Shown: positions 8,412-16,738 of the stretch, in pieces
Numbering within the stretch: the first letter of the stretch is position 1
How the letters are laid out: each line of letters begins with the position of its first letter
Assembly (NCBI RefSeq): GCF_000022205.1
Contig: NC_012029.1
Coordinates: forward strand, 1,798,001 to 1,862,000
Length of the DNA stretch: 64,000 nucleotides
Direction of reading: 5' to 3'
Origin: Halorubrum lacusprofundi ATCC 49239
Lineage (GTDB): Archaea > Halobacteriota > Halobacteria > Halobacteriales > Haloferacaceae
Translations under genes and position numbers: made by a program
Notes under the pieces: generated by a model
What the model saw: only the letters and a program-made list of their open reading frames with translations
Databases searched by the model: none
What the model was told of the DNA's origin: nothing

Positions 8412-9029
8412 ATGATGCTCCCAACCCACGTGCTCGGCGGGATGCTGCTCGCCGCGCCGCTGGTGCGCGTGGCCCCGGAACTAGCTCCGATCGGATTCGT
8501 TGCCGGGTTCCTCGGCGGGCTCTTCCCGGATCTGGATATGTACGTCGGCCACCGCAAGACCCTCCACTTCCCTGTGTACTACAGCGCGTTCGCGGCGCTC
8601 GCTCTCTTCGCGGCCCTGGCGGTACCGTCGGCGGCGACCGTCGGCGCCGCCCTGTTCCTTCTCGGCGCGGCCGTCCACAGCGTCGCCGACATGTACGGCG
8701 GCGGACTGGAGCTGCGGCCGTGGGAGGGGAACTCCGACCGCGCCGTGTACGACCACTACCGCGGGACCTGGATCGCCCCGCGACAGCTCGTGCGGTACGA
8801 CGGCGCAGTCGAGGACCTCGCGCTGTCGATCGGGCTGTCGCTTCCCCTCCTCTACCTGCTCAACGGCCTGTTTCAGCAGGTCGTGCTCGGCACGCTCGTC
8901 GTCGCCGCCGTGTACACGATGACCCGGCGCCATCTCGCGGAGCTTGCGGCCTGGATCACCCCCTACGCTCCGGACGCCCTGTTGCCGTTCCTCCCGGACC
9001 GGTACCACGACGACGATCCGAAGCAGTAG
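8412..9029 (+). CDS. DUF457/YdjM-type membrane metal-dependent hydrolase
   Basis: Encodes 205 residues. The N-terminal motif PTHVLGGMLLAAPL followed by GLFPDLDMYVGHRKTLHF gives the conserved His and Asp residues of the DUF457 (YdjM/LexA-binding inner membrane) family. A further conserved HSVADMYGG carries His and Asp. At least three hydrophobic spans are visible, so it should sit in the cytoplasmic membrane with a metal site near the membrane face. The substrate is unknown. The start ATG at 8412 is followed at once by a second ATG at 8415; either is possible. A TTAATA element about 27-30 bases upstream may be its promoter. Confidence 0.75.
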   Translation: MMLPTHVLGGMLLAAPLVRVAPELAPIGFVAGFLGGLFPDLDMYVGHRKTLHFPVYYSAFAALALFAALAVPSAATVGAALFLLGAAVHSVADMYGGGLELRPWEGNSDRAVYDHYRGTWIAPRQLVRYDGAVEDLALSIGLSLPLLYLLNGLFQQVVLGTLVVAAVYTMTRRHLAELAAWITPYAPDALLPFLPDRYHDDDPKQ

Positions 9030-9221
9030 CGACGACAACAACCAGACGCAGTAGAATAGTCAATGTTCCTCACAACCACTTGGCCGATCGCCAGCGACGG
9101 CGATCTCGGATCAATCGATCCTCGCTGGCTCACACCATGTCTGTGGTTCGTTTACACTGATCTACCTTCATCATCTGGTGGTTTGTTACTCACCGGCGGG
9201 GTCCAGCCACAGAACAAGATA

Positions 9222-9242
9222 ACCTATACAGAAGTTATAGGT
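9222..9242. promoter_or_regulatory. Inverted repeat, candidate operator
   Basis: ACCTATA and TATAGGT form perfect 7-base arms separated by 7 bases, about 55 bases upstream of the TATA box at 9294. The size and spacing fit a dimeric winged-helix repressor site. No regulator gene is adjacent, so binding is speculative. Confidence 0.3.
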
Positions 9243-9266
9243 AGTGCCGCGTTCCTCATGCAGATA

Positions 9267-9281
9267 TAGTATTGTGTACTA
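9267..9281. promoter_or_regulatory. Inverted repeat just upstream of TATA box
   Basis: TAGTA and TACTA arms flank a 5-base spacer, ending 13 bases before the TATA box at 9294. At this distance a bound protein could block or recruit TFB/TBP. It is a candidate regulatory site for the DUF7512-like/TauE operon. Confidence 0.3.
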
Positions 9282-9293
9282 CGCCCAAAGCTG

Positions 9294-9299
9294 TTATAT
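9294..9299 (+). promoter_or_regulatory. TATA box of the exporter operon
   Basis: TTATAT centred about 28 bases upstream of the ATG at 9325. Transcription would begin at or next to that ATG, making the 21-codon ORF the first thing on the mRNA. Confidence 0.45.
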
Positions 9300-9324
9300 C
9301 CCACCGACTGCTACGGACAGGTAT

Positions 9325-9390
9325 ATGACCGAAATCGGACTGCGGGAGTCGTCGAGCGCGAGCCCGTCGAGCACGGAGGGGAAGCGATGA
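9325..9390 (+). CDS. Possible 21-residue leader peptide
   Basis: A short ORF (MTEIGLRESSSASPSSTEGK plus Arg) begins where a leaderless transcript from the TATA box at 9294 would start. Its stop overlaps the next start in an ATGA arrangement (9387-9390), which is typical of translational coupling. The peptide is Ser-rich with no domain. It could be a regulatory leader, or an unannotated small protein. Alternatively the ORF is accidental and transcription starts nearer 9387. There is no direct evidence of translation. Confidence 0.35.
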   Translation: MTEIGLRESSSASPSSTEGKR

Positions 9391-9545
9391 CCGGGACAGA
9401 GCTTCTGCCCGGTGCGTCGCCCACGGTGGCAGCGCTCGCCGTGCTCGGCCTGGTAGTCCTCGAAGCCGGGCTGTTGTATGCGGGATACGGGGTCCTCGAA
9501 GACCGGCTCGGTCCGGTCATCTTCAGACAGATCGCCCGGAGATAG
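9387..9545 (+). CDS. Small membrane protein (DUF7512-like)
   Basis: Encodes 52 residues. An N-terminal Gly/Pro segment is followed by one clear transmembrane helix (AALAVLGLVVLEAGLLYAGYG) and a basic tail (RQIARR). Small proteins of this design recur directly before TauE/SafE exporters in haloarchaea; I recall them as DUF7512. The gene ends one base before the exporter start at 9546, and its own start overlaps the 21-codon ORF, so all three are probably cotranscribed and coupled. A role as an accessory subunit or regulator of the exporter is inferred from position only. Confidence 0.7.
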   Translation: MTGTELLPGASPTVAALAVLGLVVLEAGLLYAGYGVLEDRLGPVIFRQIARR

Positions 9546-10592
9546 ATGTTCGGGCTACTCGGACTGACTCCTGGTCTCTTCGCGCTCTTCGTCGTCTTCG
9601 GCTTCATGGTCGGGGTGTTCTTCGGGTTCTTCGGGATGGGCGGATCGTTCCTCGTGACCCCCGCGCTGCTCATCCTCGGATACCCTGCCCCGGTCGCGAT
9701 CGGGAGTTCGATGACGTTCGTGTTCGGGACCGCCGTGATTGCGACGCTGAAACACCACGACACCGGGCAGGTAGACTACCGGCTCGGCGCGCTGATGTTC
9801 GTCGGGATCGCTCTCGGGATCGAGGGCGGCAGCCGGCTGGTGTTCGGGCTGGAGGCGCTCGGTATCGCGGAGGCGGTCGTCGGGATCGCGTACATCTTCG
9901 TGCTCGCGGCCATCGGCCTCCTCTTCACGCGGAGCGCGTTGAACGGCGACGATGAGGGCGACGACGAAGCCGGCGACGGCGACGCAAGCGATGAGAGCGG
10001 AGGGTCGAACGGAGACGACGATATCCCCGCGATCGCCCAGAAAGTCCAGTCGTACAACATCCCGCCGATGATGACGCTGGCGGACGGACAGAAAGCCTCG
10101 TTGTGGACAATCTCCGGCGTCAGCGCCGGCGTGGGAGTGATTTCCGGGTTCCTCGGCGTCGGCGGCGGGTTCGTCCGGATGCCCGCGATCTATTACGTGA
10201 TCGGCACCTCGCTCGCGGCCGCGGTCGGGACGAGCCTGTTCACCGGGCTACTCTCCGGGGGCGTCGGGGCGTTCACTTACGGGCGTGCCGGCGTAATCGA
10301 TCTGGGGATCGTCACTGCGCTGTTGCTGGGGAGCGCGCTCGGTGCCCGGATCGGCTCCGGGGCGACTGCATATGTGAACGAGGACGATGTGACCATCTAC
10401 TTCGGGATCATGCTGCTCATCGCGAGCATCGCCGTCGCGCTCGGCGAAGCGGCAGCGTGGCTCTCGATGCCCGTGCTCGACCAGATCAGCTTCGTCCTGC
10501 TCGTCGGCTCCGCGCTGTTCGTCTGCGCGACCATCCTCTACCACGGCGCCCTCGCGGTGCGGCGCGAGCGCGGCACGCCGCCGTCTGCGTGA
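9546..10592 (+). CDS. TauE/SafE family sulfite/sulfonate exporter
   Basis: Encodes 348 residues with eight or so hydrophobic spans in two halves. Each half carries a Gly-rich signature: FGFFGMGGSFLVTPALL in the first, SGFLGVGGGFVRMPAIYY in the second. This duplication is the mark of the TauE/SafE (DUF81) family. A cytoplasmic Asp/Glu/Gly-rich loop of about 35 residues joins the halves. The family exports small sulfur-containing or organic anions across the cytoplasmic membrane; the actual substrate is not indicated. It follows the 52-residue membrane protein without a gap. Confidence 0.87.
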   Translation: MFGLLGLTPGLFALFVVFGFMVGVFFGFFGMGGSFLVTPALLILGYPAPVAIGSSMTFVFGTAVIATLKHHDTGQVDYRLGALMFVGIALGIEGGSRLVFGLEALGIAEAVVGIAYIFVLAAIGLLFTRSALNGDDEGDDEAGDGDASDESGGSNGDDDIPAIAQKVQSYNIPPMMTLADGQKASLWTISGVSAGVGVISGFLGVGGGFVRMPAIYYVIGTSLAAAVGTSLFTGLLSGGVGAFTYGRAGVIDLGIVTALLLGSALGARIGSGATAYVNEDDVTIYFGIMLLIASIAVALGEAAAWLSMPVLDQISFVLLVGSALFVCATILYHGALAVRRERGTPPSA

Positions 10593-10628
10593 GCGTCGCT
10601 TCCGATTCCTCGCAGTGAAGTCGTCCCC

Positions 10629-11426
10629 TCAGTCGAGTCCCTCGATCGCGCGCGCCGCGTCGAGCACTTCGTCGTGGAGATTCCCGTTCGAGACGACGAG
10701 CCCGGTTGAGTCGTGTCGCCAGCGGTTCCCCTCGATATCCGTCGCTTTCCCCCCGGCCTGCCGAACCATGAACACGCCGGCGACGGAGTCCCACGGGTTC
10801 GCCCGCAGGTTCGAGATGGTCCCCTCCAGTCCGCCCGCGGCGACCGTCGGCAACACGATCTGTGCGGCGCCGAACCGGCGCAGGTCGCTGAATCGCCGAA
10901 CGATCGCCTCGCAGGCGGCGGCGTACTCGTCACGGGAGTCGAAGTCCCACCACAGCGTCGGGTCCACCGTGGCCCGCCGTGGATTAGACACGTCACTGAC
11001 GCACATCGACTCTCCGTTGCGGTACGCGCCGTCCGTGTCGGCGGTGTACACGTCGCCCAACGCGGGCGCGACGGTGGCCGCGGCGACCGGTTCGCCGTCG
11101 ACGACGGCCGCGACCGCGGTCCCCCAGACGCGGATGTCTCGGACGTAGTTGCTGGTGCCGTCGATCGGGTCGATCACCCACGCGGCGCCCGTCTCGGGGA
11201 CCGTCTTGCGCTCGTCCTCCTCTTCGCCCACGATCGCGTCGTCCGGGAACGTCTCGCGGATCGACTCGATCACGGTGCGCTGGGCCGCACGGTCCGCCTC
11301 CGTCACCACGTCGTCCTCGCCTTTGGTCTCGACGTCGATGTCGCTCCGGAAGCGATCGTTCGCAACCCGCGCGCCGGCCCGCGCCGCGCGCTCGGCGACG
11401 GCGGCGCGCTCGTCTGTGTCAGCCAT
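10629..11426 (-). CDS. Inositol monophosphatase family phosphatase
   Basis: Encodes 265 residues. The metal-binding signatures of the Mg2+-dependent, lithium-sensitive phosphatase family are present: GEEEDERKT, WVIDPIDGTSNYV and the C-terminal NPWDSVAGVFMVRQAGG. In archaea this family covers inositol-1-phosphatase and fructose-1,6-bisphosphatase activities, so it may serve gluconeogenesis or inositol lipid/solute synthesis; the substrate cannot be decided here. The start at ATG 11426 is preferred because TTTATA on the minus strand (11452-11457) is 28 bases upstream. A GTG two codons earlier is also possible. Confidence 0.87.
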   Translation of the reverse strand: MADTDERAAVAERAARAGARVANDRFRSDIDVETKGEDDVVTEADRAAQRTVIESIRETFPDDAIVGEEEDERKTVPETGAAWVIDPIDGTSNYVRDIRVWGTAVAAVVDGEPVAAATVAPALGDVYTADTDGAYRNGESMCVSDVSNPRRATVDPTLWWDFDSRDEYAAACEAIVRRFSDLRRFGAAQIVLPTVAAGGLEGTISNLRANPWDSVAGVFMVRQAGGKATDIEGNRWRHDSTGLVVSNGNLHDEVLDAARAIEGLD

Positions 11427-11545
11427 AGGCACGCTCCGAACGCCGAACGCGTATAAACGTCGATCCCGAGAGCGCCGGGGTCCGAATAATTAACTCAATT
11501 CCGAATCCGAGTACATTTAAGTGGGATCGCGACAGATGAGCGTGT

Positions 11546-11803
11546 ATGCACCCAGAGGAAGCGGTCCGCCAGCTTGAATACGCTATCGACGCCTCGCTCG
11601 ACGAGACCGGACAGCGCACGGCCGCCGGCTACCGCCCCACCTTCGAGCGCGTCGCCGACCACGCCGACGGGAGTGCCGTATACGCGCTCGCCGGCAAACT
11701 GGCCGACGAGGTCGTCGGGGGTGACCGGCCGACGCCGGCTGAGGCGAACGAGACCGCGGAGCGCGTGCTCGACGACCGGGCGTACACCGACGGCGGAGCG
11801 TAG
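11546..11803 (+). CDS. Conserved hypothetical protein, 85 residues
   Basis: Encodes an acidic, mostly helical 85-residue protein (MHPEEAVRQLEYAIDASLDE at the start). There are no Cys, no membrane segment and no recognised motif. An ATTTAAG TATA-like element at 11515-11521 is 28 bases upstream, and codon use is typical of the neighbourhood, so the gene is likely real. The flanking genes point away or lie on the other strand, so it is monocistronic. Function unknown. Confidence 0.6.
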   Translation: MHPEEAVRQLEYAIDASLDETGQRTAAGYRPTFERVADHADGSAVYALAGKLADEVVGGDRPTPAEANETAERVLDDRAYTDGGA

Positions 11804-12010
11804 GGCCGATCCCCGCCTGTTCGGCGGACGCCGTCGATCCTTTTCCTCTTAAATCCGATCGCTCGCCCAACGGCCGATCTGCCACAGGCGGACTCCCCAG
11901 TACCCAACGGGGAGGCGATCGCGACCCGCAAAATCGATGACCCGATCCCGCTCCGCCGGCTGCCGACCGAGACCGTTGATCTCGCGTGTGATGCGGTCGT
12001 CTGACGCAGT

Positions 12011-13255
12011 CTACAGCTCCACCCGCTCTCCCAGTTCGGGCGCGCTCGCGTCGAACCCGTCCCCGCGTAAGTCCGCCGCGAACGCCTCACAGCGATCACC
12101 GTGATTCACGAGCACCCGCGACCCCCGGTAGGACTCCAAGAACGCCTCCAACCCCCCGCGGTCGGCGTGCGCTGAGAAGTCGAACGACTCCACTCGAGCG
12201 CTGACGGGACGCACCGTCCCGTTTATCGCCAGCCGGCCGCGCTCCTGCAGCTCTCGGCCGGGCGTCCCCTCGACCTGATACCCTGTCAGCGTCACCGTGT
12301 TCGTCGGATTCGACCGAATCTCCGGGAGGTACGAGTGGACCGGACCGCCGGCGAGCATTCCGGAGGTAGTGATTATCAGCGCGTTGTCGCCGGCGATCCG
12401 TTTGCGCTGGCCGTCGCGACCGGTCACGAAGCGCGCGGCGCCCGTCGCCCGGCGGAGCGCCTCCGGATCGCGCAGGAACTCGGGATGCCGGCGGACCAGC
12501 CGCGTCACCTCGACGCCCATTCCGTCGACGTAGGGGGTCAGGTCGTTGGCCTCGGCGACGAGCATGAGCTCCTGGGTCCGCCCGATCGCGAACGCGGGCG
12601 CGACCACGGTGCCGCCCTCCCAGAGCGTCGTCCGCACGCGCTCGACCCATCGGTCCTCGACGACGCGGCGGTCCTCGTGGGTCACGTCAGCGTAGGTCGA
12701 CTCGCAGATCACCACGTCCGCGTCGGGCCGATCGGTCGTGCCCGACACCAGTCGCTGGTCGTCGGTGTGGAAGTCGCCGGTGTAGAGGAGACGGGTATTA
12801 CCGTCATCCACGAGTACGTGCGCCGATCCGGGGATGTGGCCGGCGTTGAACAGCGTGACCTCGTACGCGGTCCCGCCCGCCTCGACGACGAACGGCTCCG
12901 CGTAGGTGTGGCGCTCCTCGACCTCGCCGAGTCGCGCGACGTGCTCCTCCGAGAAGGGGCAGAGAGGGCTGTTGCCGTGGAGCTTCAGGGTGTCGCGCGC
13001 CAGCACTCGCGCGATCGCTGCGGTCGGCGGCGTCCAGTGGATTGTGGGGCGTCGGTCCCCTTTTAAGAGAGCCGGCACCGCGCCGACGTGGTCAAGGTGG
13101 CCGTGCGAGACCACCACCGCGTCGGGTTCGGGGTCGCGGAGGGGGTACTGCGGCGGGTCCGCGGTCAGCAGGCCGTAGTCGATGAGGAGCGCGTCGTCGA
13201 CGAGGACTGCGCTCCGACCCACCTCACGGGCACCGCCGAGAAACTCGACCTCCAT
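12011..13255 (-). CDS. Beta-CASP metallo-beta-lactamase nuclease
   Basis: Encodes 414 residues. The metallo-beta-lactamase motif SHGHLDHVG (HxHxDH) near residue 50 and GDFHTDDQRL supply the two-zinc site. A beta-CASP insert follows in the middle. The C-terminal part has IITTSGMLAGGPV and DFSAHADRGGLEAFLESY, the latter being the RMMBL-type motif with its terminal histidines. This matches archaeal CPSF73/RNase J-like enzymes, which cut or trim RNA. It lacks the KH domains of aCPSF1, so it is a shorter paralogue (aCPSF2 or aRNase J-like). It stands alone, with 113 bases to the upstream replication operon end. Confidence 0.85.
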   Translation of the reverse strand: MEVEFLGGAREVGRSAVLVDDALLIDYGLLTADPPQYPLRDPEPDAVVVSHGHLDHVGAVPALLKGDRRPTIHWTPPTAAIARVLARDTLKLHGNSPLCPFSEEHVARLGEVEERHTYAEPFVVEAGGTAYEVTLFNAGHIPGSAHVLVDDGNTRLLYTGDFHTDDQRLVSGTTDRPDADVVICESTYADVTHEDRRVVEDRWVERVRTTLWEGGTVVAPAFAIGRTQELMLVAEANDLTPYVDGMGVEVTRLVRRHPEFLRDPEALRRATGAARFVTGRDGQRKRIAGDNALIITTSGMLAGGPVHSYLPEIRSNPTNTVTLTGYQVEGTPGRELQERGRLAINGTVRPVSARVESFDFSAHADRGGLEAFLESYRGSRVLVNHGDRCEAFAADLRGDGFDASAPELGERVEL

Positions 13256-13368
13256 CGCTGGGAGCTACTTGCCCGCGGCGTTAGTGTTCGTCGGTCCCGA
13301 TGTCGGCAATACGCGCCGGCGAACGCGTCGCACGCGCCGTCAGCGCCGGCGAGCTTCGGGAGACGGGC

Positions 13369-14373
13369 TCAGTCGAGCCGTTCCGCGGCGTCCCGCTGAA
13401 CCAGCGGGTCCGCGTTCTCGGCGGGAAGGGTCACGACATCCTCGTTTGCGAGGTCGTACTCCCGCTCGTCGACTCCGAATATCGCCCCCACGTCGCGGGT
13501 GATCCTGACCGTGGCGCGGTCGGAGGAGTCGGCGGCGTCTGCAGTGTCTGCGGTCGCTTCGTCGTCGCTCTCGGCTGGGTCGTCGCTCGCGTCCGTGCCC
13601 GGTGTTCCCGGCGGGGCGGGCTCCGGCGGAACCGGTGTCGGACCGTCGCCAGCGGACGCGTCGTCAGCGGTTGCGTTACCGTCTGCTGGCGAACCGTCGG
13701 TCGCCCGTGACTCGCCGTCAGTCGTGACATCGGTCGTGGCGTCGAGGGCGTCGGCCACCTCGTCGTCCGAACTGCCCATGGCGCCCGCGAGCGCGTCGGC
13801 GCTCTCCCCGGTCCCGGGGGCTTCGTCGTCTTCGCCAGACGGCGTTTCGGCCGGGGGCTCGGGATCCGGCGCGGGCGGGGCCGAGTCTGCGGTGGCGCTC
13901 TCGTCCGTCGACGGGGGCGCGTTCGTCGCATCTCCCAGCGGTGTCGCGTCGTCCGTCGGTACGGCGTCAGTCGACGCCGGAGGTGCCTCGCCGGCGAGCA
14001 CGTCGAGCACGCGGGACTTGTTCTCGCTGATCCGGTCGACGAGGTCGTCGAACAGCTGTCGTTCCTCCGTGGTCATGCCGTCGGCGTCGACCGGCATGTC
14101 CGCCGCCGCGAACGACGCGAGCTTGACGACCTTGCCGACGCGACGCTCGTACAGCGCCTCCGCAACCTCCTCGGCGGTCTCGACCTCGTCCGACATCCGC
14201 CGCACGTCGTCGTCGGAGAACGGCTTTGCGACCTGCTCGGCGCGGCGGTCGCGGGCCGCGCGCAGGTCGGCGACGTAGGCGGCCACGTCGTCGTAAAAGG
14301 AGTCCCGCAGGTGCTGGAGGCTGTCCTTGCGGCGTTCCTTCGCTTGGGCCGATCTGAGCTCGTCGAGTTTCAT
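13369..14373 (-). CDS. gins51: GINS complex subunit Gins51
   Basis: Encodes 334 residues. The first 135 form a helical GINS A-domain (starting [19 protein letters not shown]). They are followed by about 130 residues of Ala/Asp/Glu/Pro/Thr low complexity, and a C-terminal B-domain of about 55 residues ([20 protein letters not shown]). The split A-linker-B plan is that of archaeal Gins51, part of the replicative helicase with MCM and GAN/RecJ-like proteins. The start overlaps the priS stop in an ATGA, so the two are translationally coupled. The linker is much longer than in non-halophilic archaea; whether it binds partners is unknown. Confidence 0.85.
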   Translation of the reverse strand: MKLDELRSAQAKERRKDSLQHLRDSFYDDVAAYVADLRAARDRRAEQVAKPFSDDDVRRMSDEVETAEEVAEALYERRVGKVVKLASFAAADMPVDADGMTTEERQLFDDLVDRISENKSRVLDVLAGEAPPASTDAVPTDDATPLGDATNAPPSTDESATADSAPPAPDPEPPAETPSGEDDEAPGTGESADALAGAMGSSDDEVADALDATTDVTTDGESRATDGSPADGNATADDASAGDGPTPVPPEPAPPGTPGTDASDDPAESDDEATADTADAADSSDRATVRITRDVGAIFGVDEREYDLANEDVVTLPAENADPLVQRDAAERLD

Positions 14374-15533
14374 CGTTCGGGGGCTTTCCGCGCCTCGCCG
14401 CGGGCCATCAGGAAGACCCCCGCGAACTCGGGCACGGTGTTTCTACCGGGTTCAACTCTAACGCGCTCACCGTTTAATTCTACCGTCCGATCGACATCGG
14501 TCTCGATCCGGATCTCGCGGCCGACGAACCGGTCGGGAACGGCGTCCCGGAGCGGATCGAAGGCGTCCAGATCGTCGCGATCGATCGGCGTGACGACGAG
14601 TCCAGATCCGCCGTGAAGCGTCCTTGGAAGTCGGATGAGCCGCCGCGTGTCGGTGGTGACTGGCTCGTCGATCGGTGCGGTGTCGGTCGCGGTCACGCGC
14701 GCAGCGAGCGCGGAGACGAGGCGGCGAACGCCGGGGCCCCCGGCCTCTACGTTGCCCTCGCGGACCGCGGTGGGGTTGCGGTCGAAGGCCCCGAGGATCG
14801 TCTCCGCACGTCCCTCGCCGATCCCGTCGAGTTCCATCAGTCGCTCGCGGGCGTCCTCGGCGTCCATCTCGCGGAGGTCGTCGGCGTACTCGATCAGGGC
14901 CTCGTGGACTCGCGCGCCCCAGCCGCCCTCGGTGCGGAGGACGCGCTTGGTCGTGCCGCGCTCGGAGACCGTCCGGATCAGGCCCTCTGTGTCGAGGTCG
15001 ATCGCGCGGACGTAGTCGACGACCTCGCGGCGCGCCTCGCTGTCCAGCTCTCGCACGCTCTCGTCGCGAACGTGGACGTGGTACCCGCGTCCGCCGGAGA
15101 AGACGACGGTGAGGTCGTCGAACGAGAAGTCATCTTCGAGGAAGTCGAGGAGTCGCAGGAGCGCCTGCTTGCACTCGGCGAGCATCTCGGGGTAGGAGGT
15201 TGCGTCCGGGTCGACGCCAGGGAGGTGGTCGGCGTCGAGGTCGAAGACGAGGTCGGCGGAGCGCCACCCCTTCTGCGACATCGTCGACGCGCCGGGATCG
15301 TCGTAGCGGGCGGCCGAGAAGTACGCGTGACGGGGCGCGTTGTCCGCGAAGAACGTGTCCACGTCGCCCAGATCGTACAGCGACTGATGCCGGAGCATCG
15401 TCGTGCCCGACCCGGGGGTCCACGGGATGTGGCCCCACTCGCGGAGGTTCGCGTCCGGCGGGAGCGCCGGCGAGGCCCGGCGGTAGTAGTCGCCGAACCG
15501 ACCCTTGAGGTACTCGCGCGTCCGGTCGTCCAT
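14370..15533 (-). CDS. priS: DNA primase small (catalytic) subunit
   Basis: Encodes 387 residues. Conserved features of archaeal/eukaryotic primase PriS are visible: [19 protein letters not shown], the catalytic acidic pair in [11 protein letters not shown], and [15 protein letters not shown], whose Ser-Gly-Gly-Arg-Gly-x-His motif binds the nucleotide. A helix-hairpin-like element ([19 protein letters not shown]) lies in the middle. With PriL it makes RNA/DNA primers for both leading and lagging strands. The start ATG at 15533 is preferred over the frame start at 15566, which would run into the divergent promoter. It is the first gene of the priS-gins51 operon. Confidence 0.93.
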   Translation of the reverse strand: MDDRTREYLKGRFGDYYRRASPALPPDANLREWGHIPWTPGSGTTMLRHQSLYDLGDVDTFFADNAPRHAYFSAARYDDPGASTMSQKGWRSADLVFDLDADHLPGVDPDATSYPEMLAECKQALLRLLDFLEDDFSFDDLTVVFSGGRGYHVHVRDESVRELDSEARREVVDYVRAIDLDTEGLIRTVSERGTTKRVLRTEGGWGARVHEALIEYADDLREMDAEDARERLMELDGIGEGRAETILGAFDRNPTAVREGNVEAGGPGVRRLVSALAARVTATDTAPIDEPVTTDTRRLIRLPRTLHGGSGLVVTPIDRDDLDAFDPLRDAVPDRFVGREIRIETDVDRTVELNGERVRVEPGRNTVPEFAGVFLMARGEARKAPER

Positions 15534-15623
15534 CGTCTCATCGAGTACCGGCGGTCGACGTATCAACGTATCGTTCGCCGGCGAGCGCGCGGACCGAGCA
15601 ATCGACCCGTCAGTCCGGATCGC

Positions 15624-15630
15624 TTTTATT
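15624..15630 (+). promoter_or_regulatory. TATA box of the Na+/Ca2+ exchanger gene
   Basis: TTTTATT sits about 28 bases upstream of the ATG at 15656, supporting that start over the upstream in-frame codon at 15629. Confidence 0.45.
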
Positions 15631-15655
15631 GTCGCCTTCCGAGAAGCGTGATCGT

Positions 15656-16636
15656 ATGACCTCGGGAACGGCGATCGTTCAGGTCGGGGTCGTCGTCATC
15701 GCCGTCCTCGGGCTGTGGATCGGCGCTCGCGCGCTCGTCGACGCGACCGTTCGAGTGGCGCGGCGGTTCGGCGTCGGCGAGCTCACGATCGGACTGACGA
15801 TCGTCGCGATGGGGACCTCGACGCCCGAGCTCGTCGTGACGGTCGACGCGGCGCTTGCGGGGCTCGGCGAGATCGGCGTCGGCAACATCATCGGCTCTAA
15901 CGCCTACAACCTCGCGTTCATCCTCGGCGCGGTGTCGCTGCTGCGGGTCATTCCCGTCGAGCGGTCGCTGGTCCACCGCGACGGCGCCGCGCTGGTGCTC
16001 TCGACGCTCGTCGGTGCCGCCGCTCTCTTCGATCGGACGGTGACCGGCGTCGAGGGCGCCCTCCTCGCGGGGCTGTTCGTCGCGTACACCGCCTACCTCG
16101 TCCGCGATGAGCGCACGGCGCGCTCGATCGACACCGAGTACGCGGACTCGCGGGTCACGGGAGCGATTCCGGACGGTCTCTCGGAGCGCGGCCGCGACGC
16201 GCTGCTGCTCGTCGGAGGGCTGGCCCTCGTCTTGGTCAGCGGGCACTTCATGGTCGAGGCGGCGTCAACGCTCGCGCGATCGGCCGGGGTCTCGGACTGG
16301 GCGATCGGCGGGACGATCGTCGCGGCGGGGACGTCGACGCCGGAACTCGCCGTGTCTCTCGTCGCGATGCGACGGGGTCACGTCGGGATGTCCGTGGGAA
16401 ACGTCGTCGGGAGCAACGTGTTCAACGTGCTCGGAATTATGGGGATCGCGGCCTTCCTCCGGCCGCTCGCGGTCGGCGGCGCGGCAATCGAGACGGTCCT
16501 CTGGCTGACAGTCGTCACGGTCGTCATGGTCGTCGCGCTGTGGTCCGGACGGCGGCTCTCCCGCACTGAGGGCGCCCTCTTCGTCTGCTCCGAGGTGAGT
16601 CGGTGGACGCTGGGACTGTTGCGCATCTTCGGCTGA
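15656..16636 (+). CDS. CaCA family Na+/Ca2+ (or K+) antiporter
   Basis: Encodes 326 residues with about ten membrane spans in two inverted halves. The alpha-1 repeat has [14 protein letters not shown] and [14 protein letters not shown]; the alpha-2 repeat has [14 protein letters not shown] and [14 protein letters not shown]. These are the ion-coordinating motifs of the YrbG/NCX_Mj branch, both complete with their Glu and Asn/Ser ligands. It should export Ca2+ (or another cation) in exchange for Na+. The start is placed at 15656 by the TATA box 28 bases upstream. It is divergent from priS. Confidence 0.92.
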   Translation: MTSGTAIVQVGVVVIAVLGLWIGARALVDATVRVARRFGVGELTIGLTIVAMGTSTPELVVTVDAALAGLGEIGVGNIIGSNAYNLAFILGAVSLLRVIPVERSLVHRDGAALVLSTLVGAAALFDRTVTGVEGALLAGLFVAYTAYLVRDERTARSIDTEYADSRVTGAIPDGLSERGRDALLLVGGLALVLVSGHFMVEAASTLARSAGVSDWAIGGTIVAAGTSTPELAVSLVAMRRGHVGMSVGNVVGSNVFNVLGIMGIAAFLRPLAVGGAAIETVLWLTVVTVVMVVALWSGRRLSRTEGALFVCSEVSRWTLGLLRIFG

Positions 16637-16738
16637 GCCGGGCCGCGGCGGGTGCGATCGGCGCCCTCGCGACCCCAGCCGTCGGAGAGACATCCGAACC
16701 GTTATCGGTTGTGGCGTGGACGGTATAGCCGTTGTACG

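Larger units (their letters stand above)
9030..9324 (+). other. AT-richer intergenic region with palindromes
   Basis: No convincing gene: the 68-codon frame at 9063-9269 has no haloarchaeal codon bias or promoter spacing. The stretch is clearly more A/T-rich than its neighbours. It holds two short perfect inverted repeats (9222-9242 and 9267-9281) and a TATA box (9294-9299) directed at the exporter operon. Confidence 0.6.

Noticed and set aside
7229-9160. 643-codon ORF on the plus strand
   Set aside because: Runs antisense through the aminotransferase gene and out of frame through the DUF457 gene; protein is Arg/Val-rich shadow sequence.
9063-9269. 68-codon ORF in the AT-rich gap before the exporter operon
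   Set aside because: Codon use is unlike haloarchaeal genes, no promoter spacing fits, and the frame includes the inverted repeat.
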